A stretch of 64,000 nt of DNA. Source: Ciona intestinalis (Eukaryota; Chordata; Ascidiacea; Phlebobranchia; Cionidae). Positions within the stretch are counted from its first letter, which is position 1; each line of letters starts with the position of its first letter. A program made the position numbers and the translations under genes. The stretch spans positions 129,001-193,000 of the forward strand of contig NC_020170.2 in the NCBI RefSeq assembly GCF_000224145.3. Reading direction: 5' to 3'. Positions 30,740 through 44,335 of the stretch are shown here, one piece after another. The notes below the pieces were generated by a model that was not told the DNA's origin, did no database searches, and saw nothing but the letters and a program-made list of their open reading frames with translations.

Positions 30740-32867
30740 CAGTAACCGATCAATGTGTGACAACCTTCTCTTGATAAAAATACAACTCCTTAAATACTAA
30801 TCAGTTAAATATTAAAATATCGAGAAATTCCACATGTGATTCAAAATCACACTTTAAATTTACAACAATCTCGGCAAAGTTTACTTTAAATTGTAACTTT
30901 GACAAAAAATAAAATTAAGGAAAACTGAGTGCTGCCAAATTAAAATTGGTTAAACACGAAAAGATCGTAAAAAACAGGAGAGCCAAGATCTAATAAATTA
31001 AAACTTACATTATGAAAATATTAATAATAATTTAATTTGTCTCTTTGATTACGGTAGCAAAGACTTATATTTATTTTAAACAAAGAAAGAATATAGCGTC
31101 AAAATAACAGTTGTTAAAACACGCTTACGGTTAAAAATATATTTACATTTATTTGGAAAAAAATAAGCGTGGTCGCTACACCTACCAAGCAACTAAACTG
31201 GCCTATGAAAACTTGAATAGTTGGTGTAGTTTTAATTATAAAAAACAGATAAATCTACTTAAAACCACTGTGCGCCGCCTATCTTTTACAATGAAGTACA
31301 AGCGAAATGGGGACAGAGTTGCCGGTCACGTGAATAGAAAAAAGAATACTTATAGTAGGGTGAGGGAATATGGGACACCTTTAGCACATAATATCCAAAT
31401 ATCCTGATCTTGTTTTAAACAATTAACAATGGTCTATGGGAGCCGTGAGGATATAGTTTTATAATTCTTTGAATGTTCTTTGTTTACTACCAAATGGGGC
31501 GAGAAAACAGAACGAAAAGGTGTCCCATCTTCCCCCACCCTACTATATCACGGTTTTGGCAGTTGCGCGTTCTACTCTTTTTTATTTCTGTGACATGGAC
31601 ATGTTGTGGAGTCGTACTGTTCTATATAAAGGAGTCGGATTTCTGTTAAGCGGGGTGCAGTTATACGAGCACGGGACACGTGAAGGCCGAATGGTTCATA
31701 GCGGAGTACGGCAGGTGGAATCCGGGAACCGCATCTGCGCCGCTTCCTTCCGACCACAGTGCTGCTACTGTTATTATTTATATTTCAGAAAACCTTTGCA
31801 ACCGAAATCGAAGATACAAATATAAGTATTATTATCTGCTCCCAGCAGACGCTTTAAACGTTAGGCCAACATATTAAAATACAGGAGTCGTTTTTTGCCC
31901 TACTGCTATAGTTTTAACATGATACCTATAGTATGTTATAACACGGCTTACTAAAGTTCTCTCAAGTGTCCCGTCTTCCCCCATTGTACTATATCTTTAG
32001 TACGCCATGGGTATACTAACAGTTATAGTATAAAGAATCGTATTGAGCGAAGAACAATGGGTATATTTTTAGAACATTTATTAACAATTATTGTGACCCC
32101 TACCTACTTTATTCATCTACACACCTCAGTATTTCTGACAAAACTAAACCAAATTTTATGAGACAAATTTAAACCGTACGAAATATTTTACCTCGTTTTA
32201 TTTAACTACGATACTGGATTGTTTTTTTGCAACCAATAAAATTTTGGTAGTTTCATTATCATTGAGCGGCATTTAAAATAAGCATATTATTATTATGCCT
32301 TTTTAAGTCGTTGAAAAAATGTTGTATTTGTTTAACATCGAATTTTAATACTTAACAACAGTAACCGCCTTTGTCGTACACTTTTTTTTGTTTTTGTCTA
32401 ATATCAAATAGGTAAGCTACCTTTAAAAGTGTGTTTAAAAATAAGATCCGTCTTTGCTTCAGACCCGTTTTCCCCTATCCTACTTTATATTATAATTTTT
32501 GAAATATTGGGCAACATATGCCTATGGGGCCGATCTTATTCCACTCTACAATTTAAATAAACGATTTGATTTTAAATGGGAGATGTGATAAATTGGATGT
32601 GAAAATGAAATGACAAGAACAACTGCTCAACGAAAAAAGATCTGTTATTCTACTAACAATTGTTATAACATTCCAAAGCATAATTTTATTAACAGAAAAG
32701 ATTGTGCAAAATTTCATGCAGTTGAAACGACATTTAATGGTGAAACTTTAACACATGATATGAATCGAGTGCCTACCTATCCGCAGAGAATGGTAATTAT
32801 ATTACAACACAGTGCAAAGCAATCAAAGGCACAATCGGTTTAAGATTATGATGTAATACTTGCACCG
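30740..32867. other. Intergenic, repeat-rich
   Basis: Between the ACTR1 start and the presumed alpha-2/delta stop. It holds a repeat copy at about 31170-31600 interrupted by a MITE at 31351-31547, and further partial TATAGTAGGG-family ends near 31965-31992 and 32465-32492. No gene was recognised. Confidence 0.6.
31351..31547. repeat. MITE, TATAGTAGGG family, nested in another repeat
   Basis: The ends TATAGTAGGGTGAGGGAATA and CTTCCCCCACCCTACTATA are inverted repeats. The surrounding sequence (31170-31350 and 31548-31600) parallels 50470-50640, which has no insertion at the matching point (TA at 50587-50588). That paralogous empty site supports a clean insertion at TA. Confidence 0.88.
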
Positions 32868-35800
32868 TTAAACCAGCACCAACATTTGTGTATCGTGTGT
32901 TAGCAGCGCTTCCTCAAGCGGTAACAAGGGAAGACAATTACAGACAGTCTTATTGTACTGCATTGTGGTAAAACACTGCATGTTAAGGCTTTTATAAGCT
33001 TTTAGTAGAAGCTAAAAAATAAAAAAAAACATAAAACTATTACCATCCCTTATTAACAGTTTAAAAAAATGATTATTTGAGAATTAAAGCAAGAAATAGC
33101 ATAAATATCAATTGCATGACAACATTTGGTTGTATATGACAGGAACTGCATTCAGTATCTTGATTCTGTGATGTAACAATCATTATTATAAAGTATCAGG
33201 AGTTATTTTCAACCAACAAAGTATTTACCTCAGGAAGACTTTTTACATCAAAACATTCACTCGGTGGAGCTCGATACCTGTTTTTAAATGTTTTTAAAAG
33301 CAGAACGATAATGAAATTAACGATAAACCCAAAAAACTTTTATGTGTATGTTAAGTGCACCTCTAATTGTTTCCTTATTTAAAGAGACATACCAATAAAA
33401 AAAGGAAATTTGTGTATAGATAGAAATGCACAAATGTTATGAAAGGGTAACAACAAAGTTTTAAACAACGAAATGGCTTTTAAAAGAAAGTTTTAAAACC
33501 GCAAATTCAACCCACAAATTCAAAGAATAAAAAAAAGTCAGCAGCGCTACAATGCATAAGATTATAAGAACAAGCGTCACTCAACTTTGACCGTTTCTAG
33601 TTTTAAACTACTTTTTTTAACTTAAATTTTATTTCAGATTGAATACAATAAATGCTTCTTCTTTGTGAATATATATAAAAAGTAAAACATAGATTTTATT
33701 GTGTTTAGTTTAGTTTATCTATTTAACATAGCTACATACTCGGCTGACTCAAAAACTTTTTTCCCCGATTAGTTAATTTTCACACATTTTATATTGAACA
33801 AATAAATAAATATTAAAATGTTCATTATGTCTCACTGGTACCTACTGTATCATTTTCTTTATAAAAAAAATCAGTTTTTCGTTTTAATAATTAAGTTTGA
33901 AGAATTGCTGAGACAGCATATTCTGGAATGCCTTATAGGTTCATTTGAAAATTTAAAAAAACATAATAAAGTTTCTATTGTAACTTTTATCTGCATTCAC
34001 AAATAAGCATTCACAAATATTTTTTATACCAAAATTGAAATAAAATTTGATTTCACAAGATTATTTATAAAAGTTATTTCGTCTTTGGAAACTTTGGTGG
34101 TAGCATTTCTATCTATGTACATTTTTTCAATTTTTGTTGGTACGCCACTTTAGTTTTGATTAGTTGTATAACTGCCAATTCTGTTTTATAAGTGGTAGTA
34201 CACATTCAGTTTGTAATCGTCTCATCAAATTTACTTGATTAGTTGAACCTCCCTTCAGATTTTGGTATTAATTCCTAATTACACTTAATGAGCATGCAAG
34301 TACCTGTTCTTACTACAAGGTATTTCATCTCGAACTTCAAAATGAAGTTCTTCAGGTTGAATTGGTTGAAAGCAGAAGTTATTTTCATCACAGCATTGTG
34401 CTCCTGTATCCACCACCACCATTATTAAATTGGAGTTTGGAATCCTTGAAGCTTGATAGGTCCTGTAACAAGATTTGGCAGCTTGTCTCAACCCCAAATG
34501 TATTAAGTCTGAACAATAGCCATCAGACTCCAACCCCCTATCTACAAAACTCCAAACCGTCAACTTTAATGTTTTGTTTTCAATTAGTGAGTGAAAACAA
34601 ATTGTGGAGTAATTTACCTGTTCCAATGTTCTAGGCACTCAACACTCCCCTCCTGTGGAAATACTTGATTTCCAAAGTGAAAAATAGTTTTTCGAACTAT
34701 GCAATGCTGCAATTCAACACTTGGTGTTGTAATTTCATTGAAATTGAACTCAACCGTTGTTAGTGCTGATGCAGATGTAATTGTGATGTATACAAAGGTT
34801 TGTAAGACAAACCATATGCTCGATGCTAACCACTTAACTGCAAAAAAAATACTTCATTGAGGTATAAGGAATAAACATATTTGCTTTGCATATGGTAAAC
34901 AAATCTTTACATCACATGTTACTAGAGTAAGCCATATTAGCATATATATACTTTGTCATAGCAAAATTACACATCAGTAAAATGGTGTTTAAAACACTTG
35001 ATGGAAGAAAGTACCGGTGGAAATAATTTTATTATAAACCACAAGCCATTCTTACATATTTTTAGTATATTGGTGATAAAAACATAATTTCTTGCTGCTG
35101 CATTTCCATCAACTGCATCACTTTTGCACACCATCTGGTGGTCATCTATTTGAACTTGAGCGTAAACTCTGTCACGCACCAGTGCTTTCATTAGGTCACC
35201 ATCAATTAAACCGAAGAATTGTCCAACTCTTGTTGAATGTTGATCCTGATTGGTGATCATTAACAATCCACCATCATCAAGAACAACACACATTCTCTCC
35301 TGTAAAAATCCTTAGTCAATAGTTTACATAAATTGAAACGATGTTATATATGATATAGTAGGGTGGGGGAAGATGGGACACTTTGTCAGACGAGACTCTT
35401 TTTTAATTTTCTTTTTACGGACTCCCATTTAATGATAATCCGGAAAAAAAGGTTACAGAATTATTCGACAGTATTATCACGACTTTATAAAACGCCCGTC
35501 AAAGCTGATTACTGTTTTTAAATTTTAAAAAATATGTAAAATAGAAACAGTATACTTTGAACAGGTAAAAAAATACGAAATAGTAAGGTGCTTTTTTTTT
35601 AATGCTCGCTAAATCATAGTAAAGCCAATGATTTTTTTAGTTTGTGTGTGCGAACGATTAAACTAGTTTCATAGCTTCATAAAACAACCTTGAATATTTC
35701 TTACAGTTTGATTTTGTCTGATAAAACTAGTTTTAGTTTTGTAAAAAAACACTGAGATATAAGCATAAAGAAAATAGGCAGGGGTCAATACGACTTTAAT

Positions 35801-38800
35801 TTGAGATAAAATCAACAAAAAAATATTGGTTTAACATTACATATATGAAGTTTACATGGCAAAGAAACTAGCACAGCCTGTTAAACTCGGTAGGTTAACT
35901 ACAAGTTGTAGAATACTGCTAATGTAAATATATTTCAATTTAGAGTCCCATCTTCCCCCACATTGTAGTTTTGTATGTTTTCATTGCCAAACTTTTAAAG
36001 ATTTGCTTTTAATTTAGTAATTTATACCTCAGGGGATATTCAACTATAAGATACTGATATAATAAAAATATTATATTTTGAAAATATATTCGAAATTTGG
36101 TCATTTGCACTTGGTGATAATTTATAAGAAGTAGCTTGTGCCAAAAACAGATTAGTAATACCAAATTTGAAGCAAAAATAAAAACTTCATCAATAATTGT
36201 AATCAATTTTTTGTTATTACAAGTTCATATACATTTGTTGGATACAATATTTATCCATTGATGTTCGAACATTACCCATTGTCGTTCAAACAATGCCAAT
36301 TGTTATGCAATAATATAATGTATAGGTAACATGTTAAAAACTATAGCAGTAAGTCGGGGTAGGGCAAGAAAAAGAATGTTTAGACTTAATTTTCAAAGGG
36401 TACAGTATTATTTCCTGTTATTTACGTATATTATATTTATAAATACACTTAATAATCAAAATTAACAAGATTTTAAACTGTCCCATCTTATCCTGTGTGT
36501 TTTCGAGTTTGTAAAATTTCACTTGTTGTGCGGAAAGTTAAATAACTCCTCGTGCGATTTATTATATTTTATTAAATTGGTGTCAATTAATAAAGGAATA
36601 ATGCTACTAATTCGTGGTATTACCAAAAAACCTCTATTTTGATTTTGGAAATATTTGGCAATATGTGCTTAAGTGTCCTTCCCCCATTGTACTATACCTA
36701 TTTATATAAATAGCTGCTATATGACATATACTAGTAATCAAATTTACATGTTTTAGTATATTACAACATAAATGGTGTATATGACTAACCTGTGCCCAAC
36801 AGTTATACGACCAATCACAGTTTTGACCGATGCACTGAAATATAATCTCTGTCATTTATGTGATCTATTTATATCCATTACTAACATGCACCTGTTGTGA
36901 AGAGATGTTAAATAGTTGTTGCTTGAGTAGTTCATGGTCAAGCACAGCACCTGTTACAGCTGGAACTATATGTGGTGTAGTTGGTATACGAAGGGCTTGC
37001 GATGCAACAATCACGTGTTGTGACTGCAAACACAACATTCAACAATATTAGTTGAATGAATGTAACTTGTTTATCCTAATGTGGCAACAAAGGTCATTAT
37101 AAGATGAGTGTTCTGTTTTTTACAACTAATGTTGGCTTGCAAAATACCACTTTTAACTTGTACTTTTATCTTGTAGAAGCAATTGCTATAAAGTGTTCTG
37201 CCCAAGAACAAATACGCCCACTAACAGTTGTGAGGTCAAAGTTGTTTAATAAGTTATCTTACATTTGTCTGTGTGATGGTAAAAGGGGTGGTCATGTTAA
37301 ACACGGCTGCTGTGCTGCTTGAAGGTGTGGTTGTCACATCATCCATGGACATAGTTACAAGTTTCATGATTGTGTAGGTGGTGAAAGGGGGATCAACGTG
37401 TAACGAACGTTTAAAAAAATCTTTCGATGTTGGCTCAGAAAGGAGTTCTTCGATTTCCTATACATGGTTTTGCATAAATTTAATAAACATGTGAACGAGG
37501 GTATTGTGACATTTAAATATACAAATTATCCATGTAGCCTATTTCTTATCCACAAGTGCCAAACTCCTGTGTTTTATATTTGAATTGATGGGGACTAGAA
37601 CTTAGAAAATTATATCAGTAGGTAACACAAGTAAGTGAAATATAAAATAAGAAAAAAAGTTGAAAACCTTGTGATAGGAAGATGAGATATGTTTGACACG
37701 CATGACTGAGGGAAGTGAATCCGAAGCAACGAACACAGACAGCACAGTTTGGGAATCGGTAAAATGATTCTTCCAATACGAAATCGCTAATCTTCGAGTC
37801 ACTGAACCATGAAGTAGAAGATCATCGAAGCGTGACTTGCTCACTTCACCTGTATTATTTCATTTTGATGTAATTTTCAAATTTAATGAAATTTAATGTT
37901 TAACCTTCAGCACATAAAGTCTCTCGGGTAACATCAGACATTAAAATATCTGCTGAAACCTTGGTTATTTGATTGGTTGAACGACAGGTTTGATCTGCTG
38001 GGATTCTGTAAAATATGAACTCATAAATTGTTCAAAGCTTAGCACGGTCATTACTTGATGCATTGCAAGCCGTAAACAAAACTTTTGATGTTTGTTTCAT
38101 TGAATAGAATTGATTCAAAAGTAATCCTTCGTTGTTCAACAACTGCACCTGAATCCAATTGATTCAATTGACGAAGAGGAAAGGATATTCCACCACTAGA
38201 GTGAAGCAAAGATCAATGAAGTGTGTGATGTCATAGAGCATAGGTTAATCAATAATTCAAGACACTTTCACCGTTGTTAACCCACAAACCAGAAGAATGC
38301 ATATTCAGTTGCCACATTCACCAATAAACCTTCCACAATCCCAACAACTTTACACACCATCAAGTTTAACAACTATATCATAAACAATCTGTGTCAGACT
38401 TACCTAAACAATGAATCTTGAACAGGTGAGATTGAATAAATTGATTCTTCATTATTAATATGTTGTCCGTCCATGGACACCAACATGTCAATCACATGGA
38501 AATCTTCTGTTATTCTTTTAATCATTTTCTTCCTTATCTGTTGTTTACAAATATTTTGAAACAAATAATTTGGATACCAGTGATATAAATTAGACACAGC
38601 TTTTCTGACAAATCTTATTCAGGTCATAGTTTTAGAAGTTCTAAACCAGTTGTGAAACTTTTAAAAGAAAACGAATTTACCGGATAAGCGATTTTAGATT
38701 TATATTAGGGGCATATAGCAAAAATATAAGCAGCAACAGTTTATTACCTGAGTTATATTGGTCGCTATGGCAACATCTGAAATATCCACTGTCACTGGAT

Positions 38801-41800
38801 CATTAAGTCGACCCTATGATGACACAACAATATTATAATGACAAGGCAATTTAAAGAAAACCAGTAACACCTGTTTTAGCTTTGGGTGATGGAACAGGAA
38901 TCCATTGTTGTCAACTCCAAATGAATAAACATTTGATCCAAACTGTGAAAAGTTGTTTATCAGAAAATAACTATTATAAACTTACTTACCTGCTGGATCA
39001 CGATAAAACACTAATATTAAATAAATGATGAGTGGGGGGGAATGCTGGCGAGTAAAACCTCTTACAGTATGTTGTTACTAATTAAAATCAATTTAATTAA
39101 TATATTGATAAGAATTGTACATAACCACATGAAAAAAATAATTAAATTAAATAAGGTAGGGGTGGTTAAATTGGATCTACTTTAATAAAAGTGAACCACT
39201 TTATTGAACCATCATTTAATTTATGACTCCACACTAATCCACTTAATGTTGATTGTATTGATTGTTGAAACACTTTATGACATCATAAATATTTTACCAG
39301 TTTCAAAATAATTGAAAGCTATCACCTCTGATACATCAAGTGCTTGCTGTACATCATCGTGTAAAATATCTGTCCCTACAATAGCAGAGACTGCTAACTT
39401 TCTTTCAGCAGTGACATCATCAATATAATCTTCATATATTGGCCTTGTTACGGTCATTACCGACCCGATACTCCCAATATGATCAATATATGGTAAAGTC
39501 CATTTATTAGTTTTCCTGATAAATAGATATGAAATGTTTTTTTTTAATAGCAAAGTAGGAATACATTATATTTTCTAAACTCTAATTGTATAACAAATAC
39601 AAACTTTTGATTAAACGCAAGTGGACGTCCAAGTTTGGAAAGGTATTTTCTTGTTTGTAGATTGGTGGCGCTATATGAAGGTATCGCCGTAAATTCACCA
39701 CGATTGTTGCACGCCATTTGTTTTAAAGTTGTTGTACTTGAAAATGGTTTTCCCACTGAGTATGTAAATACTCGCACCTTATAATAAACTCAGTTAATAA
39801 ACTCAGAAAAATGATTTTATAATTTTGAAGATTTTAACAAAAAGAGTATACATATGCGTTGAAAATGTGGTTGTCGAATTTTTAAAAAGAACGTTTTTAC
39901 AAAGCTAACTGTATACAATCAGTTTTACAGCTACCAAGAAAATCAACAAAGGTTCTGTGAGGATAAAATGTTTAGAACTACTGATTATCAACATCTAATA
40001 AATATGAAATGTTTATACAGGTTACTGGATTTTAGTGTTTAAGCTACAGTGTATTATACTTAATAAAATATTCATGGAATATTTGTAAACAGTAAAGTAA
40101 CACCTCTTTGTCAAGATTCCACTTCTTGAACACTTGACTGGGGTAAGCTGCCCCACCATCAGTGAACAGGAGGATGGCTGAGTTGCAACCTGCTCTTATT
40201 GGCCGATGTGTCGTGTTTAAAGAATTTGATTGGGTGAGAATTTCGAACGCAAAATCAAAGCCTTTCTCAAACGCAGATGAGTTATGAACTGTTAAATTAC
40301 TTAACCATCCCGCTGCCATCTATAAGTTGGACAAATGCTTTATATTTTTACCTACTTCACCACATTACTTCAAGCTACCTGTTTATGTTTGGGAGTTGCT
40401 TGCATGAGGTTCGGACACGATGGTTGCAAGAATTTAGGTTCGTTATTGAAAACAAAAATGTTAAAAAAATCGTTTTCTGTTAAAGTTGACATTAATTTTT
40501 TAACAGATGTTTGTATCAGGCTTAATGTTATTCCAATGATACTTCCACTTGTATCTATCATAATTAGAACATCCTTTGGAGAGGTCATGCCCTGCAACAA
40601 TAAAAACGAATTATAAGTTTATATATAACTTACGTATTCTTTTTAGGCTAATTTTGTTTTATTTTTGTCTACACTTTTATTTATTTCTTAAATCCGGATA
40701 TTGGGTATCATTATACCTTAACAAACCAGGAGACTTTTGTGACGTCATGGAGATCATGATACAAACATTGTGTGTTCCACGGCTTGGCTGGAAAGTAGCG
40801 AAACACTCCAGTATTAGTTCCAACGAACATCCACCGAGTACCAGATGAACAAAGTTTTTCTTTAAATTTCATGTCAAGATTTTGCGTCCATGCAATGTCA
40901 TTCAACACTTGCCATCCTACACAGATTTACATTAAATTCCGAATACAGTGTACAATACTTTCGCATTGGTTAAAAGTGGTGCAAATGCTCTGATTAACCA
41001 AGTGCAGTAATGGGTGAAGGGTTGATGGCATTCGAAAATATAATTCCTGGTCTGTATTTAAAATACATAACACTTCTTTGTTTGATTAATTGCATCGCCC
41101 ACCATAAAAGCAGTTACCAAACAAATAGATAACTGAGTTCCGTTTAAGTAAAAAACATGAAAACAGTGTATCATAAAACACAGACACACAAATAAAGTAA
41201 TAAGATGAAAGATGGTGCCATATAATGTATAAATATACATAATTATGTGAAAAAAACTACCAATGCTAATTAAAGTTATGTTAATTGTCAACAAACCATC
41301 TTTAATAAATAATATTCAAGTAAATGTAAAAAAACAATTCTTATTTAAGAAAAAACAAGGCTTACTTTCTAAACAATAAAGAAAAACTGAACTAAGCGAA
41401 ACTTATTTTCTGCTCAAATGAGCTTGTATTGCATAATTGATGTTAACCTATATCATATGATGTCAGGCATGGTGTATTGATTTGCTTTACTGAACTTTCA
41501 CAACTGGTGTGTTCAAAACAATACATTATATCTATTCCATTATATACACATGAAACAACAGTTCGCATATAAAATGTATTAGACTTCAAAGTATCTTTGC
41601 TTAAGTGTGGTTTTACTATTAAGCCACTTTAAAGAAAGACCAGATAAACAAATCCCAGTTAAAAATGATCATATTACCTTCATTGTAAACTTCAAGCGGG
41701 ATATGAACAGCACTCGTATGTAAAGAAACATTTTGTCCAAGGAATAGCTCACTTCTTTCAAAGCCACCTGGTGGTTGGTAGCAATCTTCAGGTAGATATC

Positions 41801-43214
41801 CCTCCGGCAGTTGTAGACCACAATTACATTTCGCATTGAAATAAAACTTTGATTGGTTTTGTTTTACCAATTCATTGAACAAAACAGAATCATTTGACTC
41901 TTTATTGTAGAAGCGGATGTCTTGATTCTAATATTACAAATTATTTCTTTAAATCTGCTTTGCATTGTTTATTTCATATTATTATTGACAATATGTAATA
42001 TTTCAAAATACTAACCGTTAGACGTATTGAATTATTGAACGAGCGTTTGATTTCTTCACCTTCAGCAGCAATATCCTGAACAACAGGAGAATTTGTGTTT
42101 AGCACCGCTCACCTATATACAGTCCTCAAAACTCAATGTAAAGTGTTTAAACAACCACAAACATTGAATTAAGTTGTTCACAAACAAAGACTGAGCTAAA
42201 TCGATCAAAATTTGTATAAAAGTAAAAAAAAAGTTATAAACATATACCAGGCATATAAAAAGTTGCCTAAGTAAATCAATGTTAGAATTATTACCGTATG
42301 TTGAAAACGAATTTTACATTGTGGAATTTAAAATATAATTATACATATAAATATATTTTTAAAAAAATCATAATTTGATTAAGTTCTGGCCACACTGAAG
42401 CCCGCTTTGCAGAACACATCTTGCACATACTAGCTGCATGTAAACTTACCATTATTGTCGTTTCAGCTTGTTTTAGTATTTCCTGTAAACTTTCTAACTT
42501 AAGTTTCAAAATGTTGGAAGGTTCAATTCTTTTAATAACAGGATGATAGGATTCATAAACCTAAAATTAAAAATAAAATACTTTATGCAAAATTTGCTGG
42601 TAAAACAAAGTAATACAAAGTAAAACAACAAACCAGTTTCAGTTGACTTAATAAAGTTTCATTTTCAACCATACCAACATTGATTTGTTGAGCATATCTT
42701 TTTGTCAACTCGTCCAACCTAGTAAACAAATGTTGAATAAAGGAAGCCTCACCACTTTTACTCATACAAATAATTTAACTCAGGACTGAAATAAATAGCG
42801 GTTTTCAAGTAAACTCTACTAGGCAAAAATTCTTTAAAGCTCCGAAAAATAAATTATGGAACTTTTTCACATGTAAATTGTTCACATTTGTTGTTATCCC
42901 GCACAACAATTTGGAACAGACAGATCTGTGCCTATCCACATTAAATGTTTAAGTAATAAGCTAAATTGTAACACAATCATTTTCATTTATTCATTCATTC
43001 AAGCAATCATTTCTTGTACAGTGAACCCATGTTAAATTTTTGCCCAACAAAGTTTGTGATATCTGCAACTGCTTGCAGTTTTAAAGGAAAACTACAACTT
43101 TTAATTTTGTTTATCAACAAAAATTTACAAACTTATTTACCAGAGTAATGTGGAGGTGGAATGACACTTTTGGAACAAAGTAATTGCCACCACAAAGATT
43201 ATGACAAACTTCAT
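32868..43214 (-). CDS. CACNA2D: Voltage-gated calcium channel alpha-2/delta subunit
   Basis: The start at 43214 gives MKFVIIFVVAITLFQKCHS, a signal peptide. The next exon (about 42760-42620) enters the N-terminal region. The VWA domain lies at about 40908-39600, with the MIDAS motif DTSGS in MIDTSGSIIG, followed by LLFTDGG and VFTYSVGKP. Cache-like DNNGFLFHHP is at about 38940-38875. C-terminal exons with matching phases are 37457-37263, 37023-36892, 36834-36790, 35299-35056 (LDDGGLLMITNQ), 34837-34618, 34549-34304 (SNLIMVVVD) and 33277-33229 (YRAPPSECFD). A last exon at 32957-32868 with stop is plausible. The extracellular alpha-2/delta subunit promotes channel trafficking. The tail matches vertebrate CACNA2D1/2 in cysteine pattern. 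Some middle exon ends were not resolved, and the acceptor at 34550 has a weak pyrimidine tract. Confidence 0.9.
33378..34153. repeat. Fold-back element, about 776 bp
   Basis: The left end TTTAAAGAGACATACCAATA and right end TTGTTGGTACGCCACTTTA are inverted, with inner parts matching 23071-23860. It lies in the alpha-2/delta intron between the exons at 34304 and 33277. Confidence 0.75.
35354..35968 (+). repeat. Long variant of the TATAGTAGGG MITE family (about 615 bp)
   Basis: The left end TATAGTAGGGTGGGGGAAGA and right end GTCCCATCTTCCCCCACATT are inverted repeats. The interior matches 19025-19595 in reverse. It lies in the alpha-2/delta intron between the exons at 36790 and 35299. Further decayed family ends occur near 36480 and 36670. 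Confidence 0.78.
37085..37245 (+). repeat. SINE body fragment
   Basis: The words GGTCATTATAAGATGAGTGT and AAGTGTTCTGCCCAAGAACA match the repeat body near 59640-59860 and 16715-16930. It ends against the alpha-2/delta exon at 37263. Confidence 0.5.
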
Positions 43215-44335
43215 TGTTTTAAATCATTTCCATTAAAATTTAGAACATTTTACTTCCTGAAAGTATGGTATATCTATACAATACTACAGCACACTGCCCT
43301 TTAGAGGTGTAGTGTGGTTATGAGTTATAGATTAAACATAAGGTACGCAAATGCAAGCAGTGCAAAATAAAAAACAATCTCAGTTGTTTTAGGTTTTAAA
43401 CCAGAAGTCAACTATAGCTGTTACTAAATTCTTATAGAAAAGATTATAGGAGTGGGGAAATGGTGCTAGTGACGATTGACGAATCTTTCCACCACCGTAT
43501 TTGCTAACTAATAACCCCTAACTACTAATCCCTATGACCACTAACCTCTTAACCTTCAACCTCTAACACTTTCAACAGCCTATTCTGTTTTGTACCAGAA
43601 GATTCTTCACTAGTGCCAAAAAAAACAGTAATAAAACGAGTTAAGCGGTTATTTATTAAACAAAATTTTGGTCATAACACATTCTTTGAGATTAATTTAT
43701 TTCTTTGCGACGAAAGTAACCGTCCAAATTTAAGACAGTTGACCGGCACCCTACACTAACAGAAACGGGTGGCCTACAGCCCTACAGTACATGCGTACTG
43801 TTTGCCTCACTCACTCACTCACTCACTGACTGACTGACTGACTGGATGCTTACAGCTGTTCGTATAGTGTTCCCAGACCCGAGTAATACGCGATCTAGAT
43901 TTTTCCAATTGGTGAATTCGTTATGGGTTAGGGTTAGGCCGTTAGGGTATACCTTTAATTTAAATTTAAAATATTTAAACGTTATTGCAGGTTGACGTTC
44001 TATGAATGTGGTTAAGCACGTACTACTAGATAACTAGAGGTATATCTCTAGTAGGCTATGGATTAAGTAATAAACTTTTTCACAATCAAGGTGGTAGCGT
44101 AATTTTACCCTATGTATTGCATCTAAAAATTCTGCAAAAATCCACACAGTTGACATATATATTTTAGAACCATTTACATGAAATGAGATTTTATTTACAC
44201 GGAATATACAATAACAAAACGAATCCCTCACAATAACATGCTAATAATCGGTAATTTCCGGAACTTATATGTTGTTGTGAGTCGGGATTGAAATACAGCT
44301 CAGTAGGAGGTTTATGTGGTTTACGTTTAAATTAC
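43215..44335. other. Intergenic; simple repeats and telomere-like words
   Basis: The probable promoter of the alpha-2/delta gene plus simple sequence. A degenerate array of CTAAC/CTAACC words runs about 43500-43575, a CACT/GACT tetranucleotide tract about 43806-43843, and GGGTTAGGGTTAGG near 43925. The first of these resembles 17970-18080 in reverse. No gene was recognised. Confidence 0.65.
43806..43843. repeat. Tetranucleotide microsatellite
   Basis: A run of CACT units passes into a run of GACT units, a compound microsatellite. Confidence 0.9.

Noticed and set aside
31469-31825. 118-codon open frame on the plus strand.
   Set aside because: It runs across a MITE end and the flanking repeat. 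Composition and context suggest non-coding.
43920-43950. Telomere or chromosome end.
   Set aside because: Only two to three TTAGGG-like words are present, inside ordinary intergenic DNA.
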